Assembly: GCA_951799405.1 (NCBI GenBank)
Contig: OX637351.1
Span: 4,682,251-4,746,250, forward strand
DNA length: 64,000 nucleotides
Source: Agapetus fuscipes
Lineage: Eukaryota; Arthropoda; Insecta; Trichoptera; Glossosomatidae
Direction: 5' to 3'
Shown here: positions 19,048 to 29,130 of the stretch, piece after piece
Numbering within the stretch: the stretch's first letter is position 1
How the letters are laid out: every line of letters starts with the position of its first letter
The notes under the pieces: generated by a model
Database searches by the model: none
What the model saw: only the letters and a program-made list of their open reading frames with translations
Told to the model about the DNA's origin: nothing
Program-made: the position numbers and the translations under genes

Positions 19048-20723
19048 GGGGAGACCGGGGTTGGAAGTCACATATTTTTTCTTTTGCATTTTTAGTACCT
19101 ATTTTCATAATTTATTAATGATATCTATATATCAGTGGATAGTCCTATTATTCTTATTTCAATATAAACGAAGAAATAGTATCTAATAGTATCTTTCGAG
19201 GAAATATAACTGTGTTTGTGAAAAATGAGAAGTGAGACTTTTAGCCCCGTGTCGGGGATGGTTGTCACACCGTCTGGGGTAAGAAGTCACATATCGATTT
19301 AAGGGCAGAATATGAGAAGAAACACTTTTATTAAATCAAATGAGTATTTTTATTAATGATTAATGTTATACATAACCAATTATACCCAAGAAATGAATGT
19401 TTTATTTACTCATAATAAGAAAGACATTTAAAAAATCGCTACAACGAATAACTTGTACTTATGGAACAAACTTAGAGTTCTGGTAATGAAAATAACTTAA
19501 TCTGGAGATTACACACGTGATGTCTAAATAATTAATAATAAAGTGTTAAAACAGTGTTTGAATAACTAAAGATAAAATGAATTTTCACAGTTTTAATGCA
19601 CCAACCATCCAAAAGTATTATTAATCTAGAGAAATTATATTTATTTATTCTAAAAAAAATAGTCCGAATATTCTGAATCACAATTTTGGCAAATGTAATA
19701 TGCTGTCCCAGGTGTGCATGCTTCGTGAGCCCACGACTTGCAATCCTGGCACTGAACCCAGACTGCCCTAGACTTGCTAGCAGAGTAGGGAGACAAACAG
19801 ACCTAGCAAAATTCTTCATCGTCATCGTCATTATCAATTGTTTTCTTCTTAGCTTTCTTTCCTTTAGAAACCTTTATATTTTCCTCTTTTTCACTGAATA
19901 CTCGTTTCGATACTTTCTTCTTTTTTGCTTCTTGTTCCTTTTTTCATCTTCTAGTTCTTTTTCTTGTTCATCGGTGTAAATCTGTCGATTCCTTTGATAG
20001 CCTATTTTTGTAGATGGTGTTGATGCGACCGTGTTGCTTATTTCTTCTGATGTGAATTTATTACAATACCTTGTCATAGTGCGATATTTTTTTTTTCAAA
20101 ATCCTTGGCGACAGACCTGATAAGACTTGCCATGGCTTTTCACTTCTCTTGCAGTAGGCAACATCAATGCTGGTGAAACAAGCCCTCGATTTGACTTTTT
20201 TTGTGATTTCTGGGCATTTTTATGATGAACTCTGAAAAAAGTAAGCTTTAAAAGTAACGCAATCCCAAAAAGCAAAAAAAAACCGACAACATACAAGCAC
20301 GGTGTTGGTTGTCACATGAGACTACCAGCCCCCGGCAACCTGAGACAACCTGCCCCAAATCACTTTGTCAAGAATAACGTCTCAAAATAAGTTGAAAACA
20401 ATATTTATTTAAAAAAGTAATATTAGGATACCACGAAACACATATTGAACATCATAAATACACCAAAATATATATTATTAGGCAATAATTAAGTATACTT
20501 ACAAGACTCCCACAATTGCACAAAAAAATTACATTCACTGTATGAAAAAAACAAACGCACATATCTTCGTCATGATATCTCAGGGCAGACTGAGATGAAG
20601 TAGAGAGGTGGGGGTTACCCTCACGATGCTTTGACGCCGACCAATGGGTTCATTCTTTCGTTTAGTTTTCTGTAATGGTCACTGTGACAACCAACCCGTG
20701 AGACAACCATACCCGGTCTCCCC
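19048..20723 (-). mobile_element. Pogo-like DNA transposon relic, PHD-type
   Basis: Ends GGGGAGACCGGGGTTGG and ACCCGGTCTCCCC are inverted and flanked by TA at 19046-19047 and 20724-20725. Subterminal copies of AGAAGTCACATAT and TTGTCACAC lie near both ends. It carries a decayed transposase on the minus strand (19660-20245). It may contain a small Penelope-like tail near 19540-19610. Confidence 0.8.
19660..20245 (-). pseudogene. Pogo-like transposase with internal deletion
   Basis: The minus strand gives the start MPRNHKK, then SNRGLVSPALMLPTAREVKS, after a frameshift DFEKKNI and TRYCNKFTSEEI, then YTDEQEKELED. These blocks are typical of the N-terminal region of insect pogo-like transposases. 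It then jumps to a lysine-rich linker and a C-terminal zinc-binding segment, WVQCQDCKSWAHEAC with YYICQNC, the PHD-like end of such proteins. The catalytic DDE core between is deleted. At least two frameshifts and a stop are present. It cannot make active protein. Confidence 0.75.
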
Positions 20724-20725
20724 TA

Positions 20726-20983
20726 CAGACTTTTATTTTTTATTAATCTTTCGCATCCCTATTTCTCCGTTGAGGTATTTGCCAATAATAGAGGCATCAT
20801 AGGACGGCTATTTTTTATTTAAAAAAAATCACAAATCTCATTAATATTTTTTCCTGAGTGTAAGATAATTCGAGTTTATAATTAAATAAAAAAAACTTGA
20901 TTTTATAAATAAAATAAAAATATTGATTTTATAAATTCATTATTTACAATATTCATCTGTTACCTATTATTTTCTCGACTTAT
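20726..20983. other. No recognised feature
   Basis: AT-rich spacer. Confidence 0.35.
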
Positions 20984-21168
20984 ATACCACCCATACTGTA
21001 AAATATGGTTCACTTTGCCAATGTCACCCCTGTTTTAGGGAAGGTCGGCAAAAATTGCAGGGTTTATGTTCATTTGAGGTTTGTTTTTAATTTATAAGTA
21101 TACATTTGATATGAGCTTTGAATGTTAACGTATCCTTGCAACTTAGATTATAGAGATATATATGATAT
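20984..21168 (+). repeat. A-repeat, internally deleted
   Basis: CACCCATACTGTAAAATATGG to TTAGATTATAGAGATATA; the middle CGCGAACTACACG part is missing. Confidence 0.85.
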
Positions 21169-21171
21169 GGA

Positions 21172-21306
21172 AAGATCGTTTACTAAAGGTCCATCCAGCC
21201 TTCGCAGCGACTGGGTCTTGCTTGAGAATTGGCGCTGTCTACAGCGACGACCAAGCTCGCAGAGGGCTCTTGAGGTGTGATTCACACAAAAACAGCGCTC
21301 ACTTGA
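21172..21306 (+). repeat. SINE-D 3' part with tail 2
   Basis: CTAAAGGTCCATCCAGCC to GAGGTGTGATTCACAC and CAGCGCTCAC; no tRNA-like head. Confidence 0.75.
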
Positions 21307-21815
21307 ATTGACATAGAAAAATCGTGGTGTCAGACGTCCGGATTGCTAAGGAAAAGGCAAAAAAATACTTTGTTACTGGTCGCTAAGAACCGTAGTCCCA
21401 TGCGATTGTGACGTTTGCCCGCCAAAAAAAGGTTCAAGAAAATTACGAAAACCAAACATTTTCTTAAGTATTTTTCTATGAATGTTTAATGTTGTTTAAT
21501 CAAGTGATTGAACAAGTGTTTTTTTTCAAATAAAGGAAGAGTGCCTATTGATACAGCTGGAAGCAAAATTATGAAGTGAATTTCTTCAAATTGCATAATT
21601 TTTTCTACGTAACAAAGAGTGACAAAATATAAAGAACAGTGTTGGTTGCATTAGTCGTGGATCAAAATGAAGATATCTCTATCCAGATTAAAAGACAGTA
21701 AGAAAATTATTTGTATTTTTGTGTTTAAAATCTTTATTTCGATAAGTTTATACACCTTCCAAGGAAGGCTGCGTTGTTTTGCGAAATTGCGTGCCAACCC
21801 TCCCTCCCCCCGCCA
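21307..21815. other. Unrecognised, except an O-like piece
   Basis: Only 21330-21420 resembles the O-repeat. The rest is not recognised. Confidence 0.35.
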
Positions 21816-21817
21816 CA

Positions 21818-22005
21818 TACACTGAAGCACGTAATACAGAACCATCTAGGAGTATTCGTGCCTTGGAATGCCATGCTGATTGTGTGTGCGTAAATGTTCT
21901 GGTGATAAAATAATCCAGAAATTGCGAAAAAGACTCCTCTGGTTCATTATAAAAGAGATCAAAAAGGGGAGTCGCAGGAAGAAAACAATTCGCTATATAA
22001 GTTAA
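21818..22005 (+). mobile_element. LTR-B fragment
   Basis: ACACTGAAGCACGTAATAC to AAACAATTCGCTATA, uninterrupted at the site where P1 sits in the first copy. Truncated on both sides. Confidence 0.75.
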
Positions 22006-22015
22006 GTTTATTTTA

Positions 22016-22208
22016 TGGGGGCATCGACAGAGTTTTTGCGGGTGAATTTTATTTTACCCACCAACGACCGATCATTTGTTTTGTTGCCCATTTTATTTGA
22101 CGACACAAAGAAATGAACTTGTGGAAATTACGTGCCTACCTCCCCCCCGTTCCCCCGTCGACACCTTTTCTAGCCCGCCACGATATTGAGTTGGACACCC
22201 CTGCTCTA
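22016..22208 (-). mobile_element. hAT-like end fragment
   Basis: The minus strand begins CAGGGGTGTCCAACTC, typical of a hAT TIR. Interior and second end are unclear. Confidence 0.45.
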
Positions 22209-22679
22209 GATTATTCTTTCACCTGAACGTCATTCCAATGCACAAACACAATCATGGACTACTCCTAGGACCTAGATAATAATAATATTAGGATAATTTA
22301 TTTGGTGAGCGCTGTTTTTGTGTGTACCACACCTCAAGAGCCCTCTGCGAGCTTATTCGTCGCTGTACGGTTGTTGTAAGGTTGGATGGACCTTTCAGTG
22401 ACCGGTCTTTGGTATGGGTTTATGAATTTTTCAACTCAGCGAAGAGCACATTCGAGATATAAATGGTATTTTTTTTGTGCTCCGCCGGGATGCGTGTTCC
22501 CATTCCACCACGCAAAAGGAATGATCACTCACACATGCACACGGAAGTATTGCAGATGAGTGAACCTAGCTGAAAACCAACTGTTAGGTATCAAATAGCT
22601 ATATACTGGCACACAAGCAATTTAATGCACATACACAGTTATGAGTGTTGAAAATTGATAAATAAGACAGCTTGATTAC

Positions 22680-22857
22680 ATTTAATGAAAAGTTGCAGTT
22701 TTTTTTATTTAATTTCTATATAAATGACTCTTGAAAATGACGACAGTCGAAAGTACTCGAGGATAAAATAACAAATATTAAAAAAAGAAAAATACTTCCG
22801 TTATATAAGAAATTCAATAGATGAAGATGAATTTTCACTAAGTAAATGCACAAACCT
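22680..22857 (+). repeat. P7 Penelope-like tail
   Basis: CTTGAAAATGACGACAGTCG then AAAGTACTCGAGG and, later, ATGAATTTTCACTAAG. The motif order matches P6 at 24290. Confidence 0.5.
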
Positions 22858-22860
22858 TTA

Positions 22861-23135
22861 TGGGGCTTCCACACGCTTGCCAACCCATTACAAGTCAAGC
22901 GCACAGTGTGTCGTCTAAATTTTGTCTAATGGACTAATTTTGTCCAGCTAGCATGTTCTAGACGACACACTGTGCGCTTGGGTTGTAGCCAATGGGCAAA
23001 TTTATGGGGCTTCCACACGCTTGCCAACCCATCACAAAATTAGTCCATTAGACAAAATTTTGTCCAGCTAGCATGTTCTAGACGACACACTGTGCGCTTG
23101 ACTTGTGATGGGTTGGCAAGCGTGTGGAAGCCCCA
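22861..23135. mobile_element. Two TTA-flanked MITEs in series
   Basis: The second, 23005-23135, has TIRs TGGGGCTTCCACACGCTTGC and its inverse, with TTA on both sides. The first starts at 22861 after TTA and shares the same left end. The block TTTTGTCCAGCTAGCATG and the following 25 bp occur twice (22938 and 23058). Likely Harbinger-like. Confidence 0.7.
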
Positions 23136-23458
23136 TTATAAGTTAAAGGTATTTCGTTTCGATATGGAGGTAGAATTGAATTATAGCCCAATGTAATGAA
23201 TTCGCTGCAGATTGTATTAACAACTTTATAAAATTGGATCAGCAATTTGAAAAAATCGAAAGTTCACCAAAAACAGCACGAAAATGTTCTCGAAAAGCAA
23301 AAATATAATATTTACTAGTAACAGTGAAACCCGTGTGCATGTGTGAGTGATCATTCCTTTTGCGTGGTGGAATGGGAACACGCCGCCGGGATCCGAATCC
23401 ACAACCTTCCATTTACGAGTCCGAAGTGTTGCCACTGGACTACGGACCGGTCCAAGAT

Positions 23459-23575
23459 GCCAACGACACGCGGTGTACCTGAGCGGTAACCCATCCAAGT
23501 ACTGTCCGCGCCCAATTTTGCTTAACTTCGGTGATCTATGGGAACCGGTGCTTTCAACATGGTAACGTCGTTGAC
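23459..23575 (-). pseudogene. 5S rRNA-like copy
   Basis: The minus strand reads a whole 117-nt 5S-like sequence. It has GATCACCGAAGTTAAGCA (A-box region), GGGCGCGG, GTACTTGGATGGGTTACCG (C-box region) and CACCGCGTGTCGTTGGC at the 3' end. A normal 5S gene is 119-120 nt. Several changes in the stems suggest a pseudogene or a retroposed copy. Its 3' end touches the 5' end of the SINE-D at 23456 in the same orientation, separated by only two bases. It lies 101 bp upstream of the aquaporin exon, in the intron. Confidence 0.8.
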
Positions 23576-23645
23576 GAACTAGATGGTTCCATCGTACATG
23601 TATTGGTGCGCGTGGGTGCTTTATTTTCTTTGTTTGTCACAATAT
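23576..23645 (-). mobile_element. LTR 5' end fragment
   Basis: AGATGGTTCCATCGTACATG, GCGCGTGGGTGC and TTGTTTGTCACA resemble the start of LTR-B or LTR-2. Confidence 0.45.
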
Positions 23646-23676
23646 TTTAAATGATGATTTTATTAATTATTTTCAG

Positions 23677-23870
23677 AGACCAACAACTTCATCGGCGTCA
23701 CAGATCTGACGGAGAACAGCAACCTGTGGAGGCAGCTGGCCGCAGAACTCCTGGGCACGCTGCTGCTGGTGACTGTGGGGGTGGCCAGCACCATAGGCTG
23801 GCAGGACAAGCCGCCCAGCACCCTGCAGATAGCCATCACCTTCGGACTCATCGTCGCCACAGTCGTCCAG
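23677..23870 (+). CDS. Aquaporin, internal exon (partial gene)
   Basis: Membrane water channel of the MIP family, acting at the cell surface. The exon is preceded by TTATTTTCAG and followed by CAG/GTGAGC, so both splice sites are good. It starts with two bases of a codon and ends on a codon boundary. The 64 codons read TNNFIGVTDLTENSNLW, then a hydrophobic first helix (LAAELLGTLLLVTVGVAST), a loop IGWQDKPPST, and the start of the second helix (LQIAITFGLIVATVVQ). In this family the next exon begins with the first NPA loop, not found here. The order ENSNLWRQLAAE resembles insect DRIP/PRIP proteins. GC content is about 60 percent, against about a third around it. No stop and no frameshift, so probably live. 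The gene symbol is left blank because the subfamily is uncertain. Confidence 0.85.
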
Positions 23871-23907
23871 GTGAGCTTATCTAAATATCATAATACTAAT
23901 CATATAG

Positions 23908-24266
23908 AGTTACGTTTTCTGCTGGATTCTTTTTTTTAACTAAAATGCCAGAATTAATTTTTCATAATTAATTTTTCATAATTAATTTTTCATAATTTAT
24001 TTCACAGCATGACAATCACTGTCTATAGGTGTTACTTAGCGAATTGTTTTCTTCCTGCGACTCCCCTTTTTGATCTCTTTTATAATGAACCAGAGAAGTA
24101 TTTTTCGCGATTTCTGGATTATTCCATCACCAGAACATTTACGCACACACAATCAGCATGGCATTCCAAGGCACGAATACTCCTGGATGGTTCTGTATTA
24201 CGTGCTTCAGTGTGTGTAATCACTTTGATGTATGTGTGTAAGTGCACGTATTTCAAGTTCGTAACA
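23908..24266 (-). mobile_element. Solo LTR-B in the aquaporin intron
   Basis: The minus strand starts TGTTACGAACTTGAAATACG and ends CAGCAGAAAACGTAAC. ATAG and ATAA flank it, three of four bases alike. TATA-like TATAAAAGAG and tandem ATTAATTATGAAAA at its 3' part. It is 37 bp from the aquaporin exon. Confidence 0.8.
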
Positions 24267-24284
24267 ATAATATAACAGATTTTG

Positions 24285-24480
24285 TAGGGGTTGTGTATTC
24301 ACACAGTAAAAATTTATTTAATTTAAAATCATTATATTTTTTTCAAACAAGTAGTTTTATTTTCACAATAATATTTTCTACCTCTTGATAATGACCTGAA
24401 TATTGAAAAGGTCGAAAGTACTTGAGGTAGAAAATATTATTGTGAAAATAAAACTACGTTTTTGAAAAAAAAATTTTTTT
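24285..24480 (+). repeat. P6 Penelope-like foldback
   Basis: Inverted arms: GTAGTTTTATTTTCACAAT at 24352 and its inverse near 24453. Centre has CCTGAATATTGAAAAGGTCG then AAAGTACTTGAGG, a hammerhead-like CTGAANA, short stem, GAAA order. Confidence 0.65.
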
Positions 24481-24514
24481 TTAAATAATATAACAATTAT
24501 ATAATAATTATAAT

Positions 24515-24672
24515 AATATTAGGATGATTTGTATGGTGAGCGCTGTTTATGTGTGAATAACACCTGAAGAGCGCTCTGCGAGTTAGGTCATCGCTGCAGA
24601 AAGCGCCAATACTCAAGCAAGACCCAGTTGCTGTTAAAAGGCTGGATTGAACTTGAGTGAACGGTCTTTCTG
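24515..24672 (-). repeat. SINE-D 3' part with tail 2
   Basis: ATAATATTAGGATGATTTG, GAGCGCTG and AAGCGCCAATACTCAAGC; the head is missing. Confidence 0.75.
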
Positions 24673-24727
24673 TATAATATATCTCTATAATCTTAGTTGC
24701 AAGGATATATTAACATTCAAAGCTTAT

Positions 24728-26376
24728 GGGTATCGCCGTCGAAATTTGTACCTTTTGTCTTGTGCGTGTGTCCCCTAATGATTTTCAGCTTTTTCATAAA
24801 AACTGGTGATCTCTACTGAATTCTAAAATTATCAGAGTAAAGTAAATAAAAAGCGTATCGAAATACAAAAAAAAACTGCAAAAAGCATTAAGTGGCGATG
24901 TAATTAAAAAATAAAACAAAAACGCCTTTTTTCCATTCCCATACAAATTTTACATGTCCGCAACCCGTTTTTGACCCTTTGATGGCATGATACGATCAAA
25001 ATAGTCAAACGTTTTTAAAGTTGAGTATTTTTGCATATACCTTAGTAACGTATCTTTCATTTTCTGTACTAGCCACAATAATATTTACTTATTTAAACAC
25101 GAAATATTGATTGCTAAGGGTTGTCTCCATTTTTGGCTCCGAAATTTTTCTTTTAGTATGTTACCAATTCCATTGGAACTGACAAAAATCTTGCAATCTT
25201 AAGTATTTGTTCACGTATGGTAACTCTTTGATGCAGTGTGGACAACACAAAAAAACTCATTCGACACCTTCATTTTCTTCTGAGAACGTTTACATCAGAC
25301 TCGGGAATTTGTCGTGAGTGTTTTGAGTGGAAGTTAGCTTGGCATTATTAAGGTATGTATTCGAATATGTTGTCAGTTGTATATTTTTTACTTAGATCCA
25401 TTAATTCTTCTAATGATTGTATGTTTTTTTCATTGCTGACAGTATTATTTTTCAAATGGCACAAGTTTAAGGTAATGTCGGGCGGTTTTTTATTTACAAT
25501 CTTTACCGTATGTTACCAGTTTTAAGGTGTATTCACGTAGGTTTAAAAAAATACACCTACTTACCGTTAATTTATGGTTGACTAACAAATAACATTTACG
25601 TACCTAATTGAAACATAAAACTATCAAATCAACCTTACTACATGCTATTAATATTTTAAATGCACCGTTTGATGTTTGTTATTCAAAATAGCATAAAGGT
25701 TTATTCCGTGATCTGTGGGCTAAACGATTAAATGAAATTTGGACCACAGAGGTACCTAATTTTTGTATCGGTGCTGGATACTGTGAAAAATGTACGCAAA
25801 AAAAACATTGCCTATCTATCTAAATCTATGATAATCTATAATCTAAGTTACAAAAATATATTGCATTTAAGACTTTAAGTTCGTACTTAAACATGCTGCA
25901 TGTGAACCTACAATATAAAATCCAATCTCAAATGAACATAAACCCTGCAACTCTTGCCGACCTTACCTGACACAATGGTAACATTGGTAAAGTGAACCAT
26001 TTTTTACAGTATGAGTGGTCAGCTTCATACTAACCTATAAGTCAAGGAAACTTATTGAAATACAATAAACGAACGATTTTAGGTAGTTATTAAATGTGCG
26101 TATTCATATTTTTATTAAACATTCATAGACAAACTACATTCATATTTATAGACATTCAAAATGGTGCTCTTATATTTTTACTGAACAGTGTTTACGAACT
26201 GCTATAAAATCTTTTATTCGTCGTCGAAAAATGAAATGAGATATCGAAATGTAAAAAATCCTAATTTTTCGAACCTGTCCGTCATTTTGAATAGACCTTA
26301 ATTTAACTCACGATGTTTTCGTTTTCTTGAATCTTGCCGGTCGACAGTTATGGTACAAATTTCGACGGCGATACCC
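24728..26376. mobile_element. 1,649-bp TIR element, superfamily uncertain
   Basis: Perfect 25-bp inverted ends begin GGGTATCGCCGTCGAAATTT. TTAT lies outside the left end and TTAA outside the right, which suggests a TTAA-type (piggyBac-like) target. The interior has no ORF over 90 codons and no transposase motif. An A-repeat has inserted within it. Confidence 0.75.
25820..26052 (-). repeat. A-repeat inside the 25-bp-TIR element
   Basis: ATAATCTATAATCTAAG tail, TTATAGA type, to CTATAAGTCAAGGAAAC. Younger than its host element. Confidence 0.85.
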
Positions 26377-26562
26377 TTAAATATCAAATGCATGCCCACA
26401 AACAAACACGTCTAAGTTCGCGATTACAAATCGTGAAAGATCTCAAATGAACATTAACCCTGTAACTTATGCCGAACTTCCCTGGAATAAGGGTAGCATT
26501 GGCAAAATGAACCATTTATTACAGTATGGGTGGTCAGCCTCATACCAACCAGGGTCTATGAT

Positions 26563-26985
26563 TTTTTATACAGTATGGGATCACCCTTATCCCAATCTAT
26601 AAGTCATACATGTAATAAATAGCCATGTCTCTAAAAAAATTTAGTGTAGCGATTATTCAAAATAAAAAATAATTGCCTATTTTGAAAGAAGTGCGTAGGG
26701 TGTGGGAACCGCATTAAATCAGACAGAAACTGTCAAAATTATTCGCAGAAACTTGAGCGCAAATGCCAAGGCCACCCCTATCCGAAAACAGGGCCAGCAC
26801 ATTTCTCATAAAGTGTACGTTAATTAAAACCAATTAAAAAAAAAAAATAATAATTGACGTGTCTTGAGAGCGACGGCCATGACAGTAAAATACATCAACT
26901 TTGACATGCGTAATGCGGGTACTTTTTCAAGATTTGCACAAAATTGCACAAGTGTGCAAAAGCTTGCTCAATGTGCTCCTTGAAT
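26563..26985. other. Mostly unrecognised
   Basis: 26930-26980 has TTGCACAAGTGTGCAAAAGC, also seen at 27891. The rest is not recognised. Confidence 0.35.
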
Positions 26986-26989
26986 ACTA

Positions 26990-27119
26990 GGCTTAGCGGT
27001 TGATCTGTGATGTTGGCGGCTAGGGTTTGTTAAAGTGAAATTGGTTTTATGATTTAGTTTTTTATGTCCATGTATATATTGTTATTTTTATTCTTTGATT
27101 TAAAAAATGTAATTTGTCA
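26990..27119 (+). repeat. LINE-R 3' UTR-like segment before an A-repeat
   Basis: GGTTGATCTGTGATGTTGGC then GGCTAGGG and AT-rich DNA, directly before an A-repeat. The same order follows LINE-R coding sequence at 42490. Confidence 0.55.
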
Positions 27120-27393
27120 TGTATGTTCCTTGACTTATAGGTTGTTATGCGGCTGACCACCCATAATATAAAAAATGGTTCACTTTGCCAATGTCACCCC
27201 TGCTTCAGGGAAGGTCGGCAAGAGTTGCAGGGCTTATGTTCATTTGAGATTGGGTTTTTTATATTGTAGATCCACATGCGGCATGTGTAAGCGCGAAATT
27301 ATGCATGTCTGCTTGTGAGAATGCATTTAAAATATGAATCTCAAATGATACATATCTTTGCAGCTTAGATTTAGATTTAGATTTAGATTTAGT
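27120..27393 (+). repeat. A-repeat, full length, TTTAGA tail
   Basis: TGTTCCTTGACTTATAGG to GATTTAGATTTAGATTTAG. Confidence 0.9.
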
Positions 27394-27540
27394 TGACTTT
27401 TAGGTTGGTGTGAGGCTGACCACCCATTCTGTAAAAAATGGTTCATTTTGCCATTGCCACCCCTGGTCCAAAAGGTCGGTTTTATAAGAGTTTCAGGGCT
27501 TATGTTCATTCGAGATTGGGTTTTATTGGGTTCACGTAAA
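27394..27540 (+). repeat. A-repeat 5' part, in tandem with the last
   Basis: TTGACTTTTAGGTTGGTGTG to GGGTTCACGT; it starts straight after the tail of the previous copy. Confidence 0.85.
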
Positions 27541-27584
27541 AAATTTAAGGCATGGAATCAACACAAATTTAAAAAAAATCTTGA

Positions 27585-27690
27585 CGGCAAACGTCACACT
27601 TCTATGCGACAATTGTCTTAGTAACCAACTACAAACTATTATTTTGCCTTCGCTAGTAGCCCAGCAATGTGACGTCACAATTTTATTGTA
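27585..27690 (+). repeat. O-repeat copy
   Basis: GACGGCAAACGTCACACTTC and AGCAATGTGACGTCACA, as at 18395. Confidence 0.4.
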
Positions 27691-28440
27691 AATTGTATTG
27701 GTTCCGAATCCATTGCGTAGTGTAGGTAGGTACCTACTTTTTTTAATTTTTTCACAAATTTGCACAAATATGGAAAAATCTGCACAAGCATGCACAACAA
27801 ATTGAAATATTTTTTCAATAGAAACAAAACATTAACACTGCAGCATCTGAGATGCGTATACTGGTACTTTTGGATTATTTGCACAAATTTGCACAAGTGT
27901 GCAAAAGCTTGCACAAACTTTTGCAATTTGTACAACCTTGAATCGTCTTCGTGCAGAGGAGCGAAATTTGTCAAAGTGAAATACTTCACATGATTATGAC
28001 TGCTGTACTTACCTCTGATTTAGAACGGCTCAGCAGTGAACAACCTTTGATACTTCTAGTTTCAAATATTTTTTTCCATAGATCAATATAAAATAATTAA
28101 AAAGAGCTAGGGTCGAGTTTCAAGGTCTTGATTCAGTTATCAGGTAACTGTAAACGTGGACTGTCAAACGAAAATTTCTGTCATCTTATGCTTTTTTTCA
28201 TTACATCTCTTTTTTTTCCATGACACAAACATTACTATGAATAAGTACTTACATACACCATATTTTGTATTGATGGAGACTTTTTTTTCCTACAAAGCAT
28301 ATTATTTGTTAGTTTCATATCCCTTAATTTTTTTTATAAACATTTTTCAGTAATGGAGTCGGAACGGATGTTTTAAATTACTTTTATTCTCCGAGGGAAA
28401 ACGTCACACATCTGGTTTTCAATAACAAAATATTTATATT
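27691..28440. other. TGCACAA-rich stretch, otherwise unrecognised
   Basis: 27755-27925 repeats TTTGCACAAATTTGCACAAG with AAGCTTGCACAA, partly inverted, so it can fold. Nothing known beyond that. Confidence 0.4.
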
Positions 28441-28700
28441 TTTTAGGGTGGATTTATTAACACAGTGAAAGTCCATTTTTAATTATTTAAAAAATTCAAA
28501 TGGAAACAAAGTTTCAATTCACTTATTTATTTCTTTTTTGCTCGAATATTTTCGCCTAATGAGGCATCTTCGGGAGCATATAGTTAGTTAGTAACTATTC
28601 TGCTCCCGAAGATGCCTCATTAGGCGAAAATATTCGAGCAAAAAAGAAATAAATAAGTGAATTAAAACTGTGTTTCCATTTGAATTTTTTAAATAAATAC
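28440..28700. repeat. P5 Penelope-like foldback
   Basis: Long inverted arms of about 95 bp around 28590 (TTTTGCTCGAATATTTTCGC and its inverse). Each arm has CCGAAGATGCC, CATT, AGGCGAAAATATTCG, a hammerhead-like layout with C in place of the core U. No ORF. Confidence 0.75.
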
Positions 28701-28760
28701 AAAATATTTACATTTTGAATGGTTTGTGTATTAGCACTTTAAAAAATCATTATTAATTTT
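28700..28760 (+). repeat. Penelope-like tail piece
   Basis: ATGGTTTGTGTATTAGCAC, the same terminal phrase as at 35210 and 48995. Confidence 0.5.
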
Positions 28761-28802
28761 ACAATTAACCATAAAGAAAACAAGTTTTATTTATTTGAAA
28801 CT

Positions 28803-29070
28803 CGTCGATATCTAAGTTGGTAGTGTGCTTGCATTCCATGCCGAGGGCTCGGGTTCGAATCCGACCGAGGGTGTCAGAAATGATTTCCCGTTTCGGTGTT
28901 TATTTCAAACCCCGGATAAAATACCGCCAAGGTTTACTCAGCCTTCACACGAAATGAGTACCAGCCCCCTCGAGAGCTGGGAAACTTCCACTTCAAATGA
29001 AGTGGTTGGTGTAGGACCGGCCCCTTACCTGTAAAAATAAAAAGGTACCACTCGCCTTATGCGAACACTG
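28803..29070 (+). repeat. SINE-C
   Basis: CGATATCTAAGTTGGTAG and GGGTTCGAATCCGACCG boxes, complete middle block, end near CTCGCCTTATGCGAAC. A clear tRNA-derived SINE. Confidence 0.85.
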
Positions 29071-29130
29071 CCTTTTTTCACTTTTATTGTAAAGGTAAAT
29101 AACAAACGTTTACGGTACCCAAACCATAAT

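Larger units (their letters stand above)
22493..23382. mobile_element. Mutator-like element with perfect 52-bp TIRs
   Basis: TIRs at 22493-22544 and 23331-23382 are identical over 52 bp (start CGTGTTCCCATTCCACCACG). CCGCCGGGAT flanks both sides (22482-22491 and 23383-23392), with one extra G at 22492. Long TIR with a 9-11 bp duplication is the mark of Mutator-like elements. No transposase ORF is seen, so it is non-autonomous. A second MITE group lies inside. Confidence 0.75.
22262..23456 (-). repeat. SINE-D, head split by a Mutator-like element
   Basis: Low-coordinate part 22262-22492 holds the tail-2 block (AATAATATTAGG, GAGCGCTG) and D body. High part 23383-23456 has the tRNA-like head (ACCGGTCCGTAGTCCAGTGG on the minus strand). 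The break lies within the B box region. Confidence 0.85.
24680..26562 (-). repeat. A-repeat split by a 25-bp-TIR element
   Basis: Tail part 24680-24727 (ATAATCTTAGTTGC, AGCTTAT) and body part 26377-26562 (ATATCAAATGCATGCCC to CATACCAACC). The two halves join when the element at 24728 is removed. Confidence 0.85.

Noticed and set aside
23459..23575. A functional 5S rRNA gene
   Set aside because: It is shorter than 119 nt and has several changes in stems, is single in the window, and lies inside an intron.
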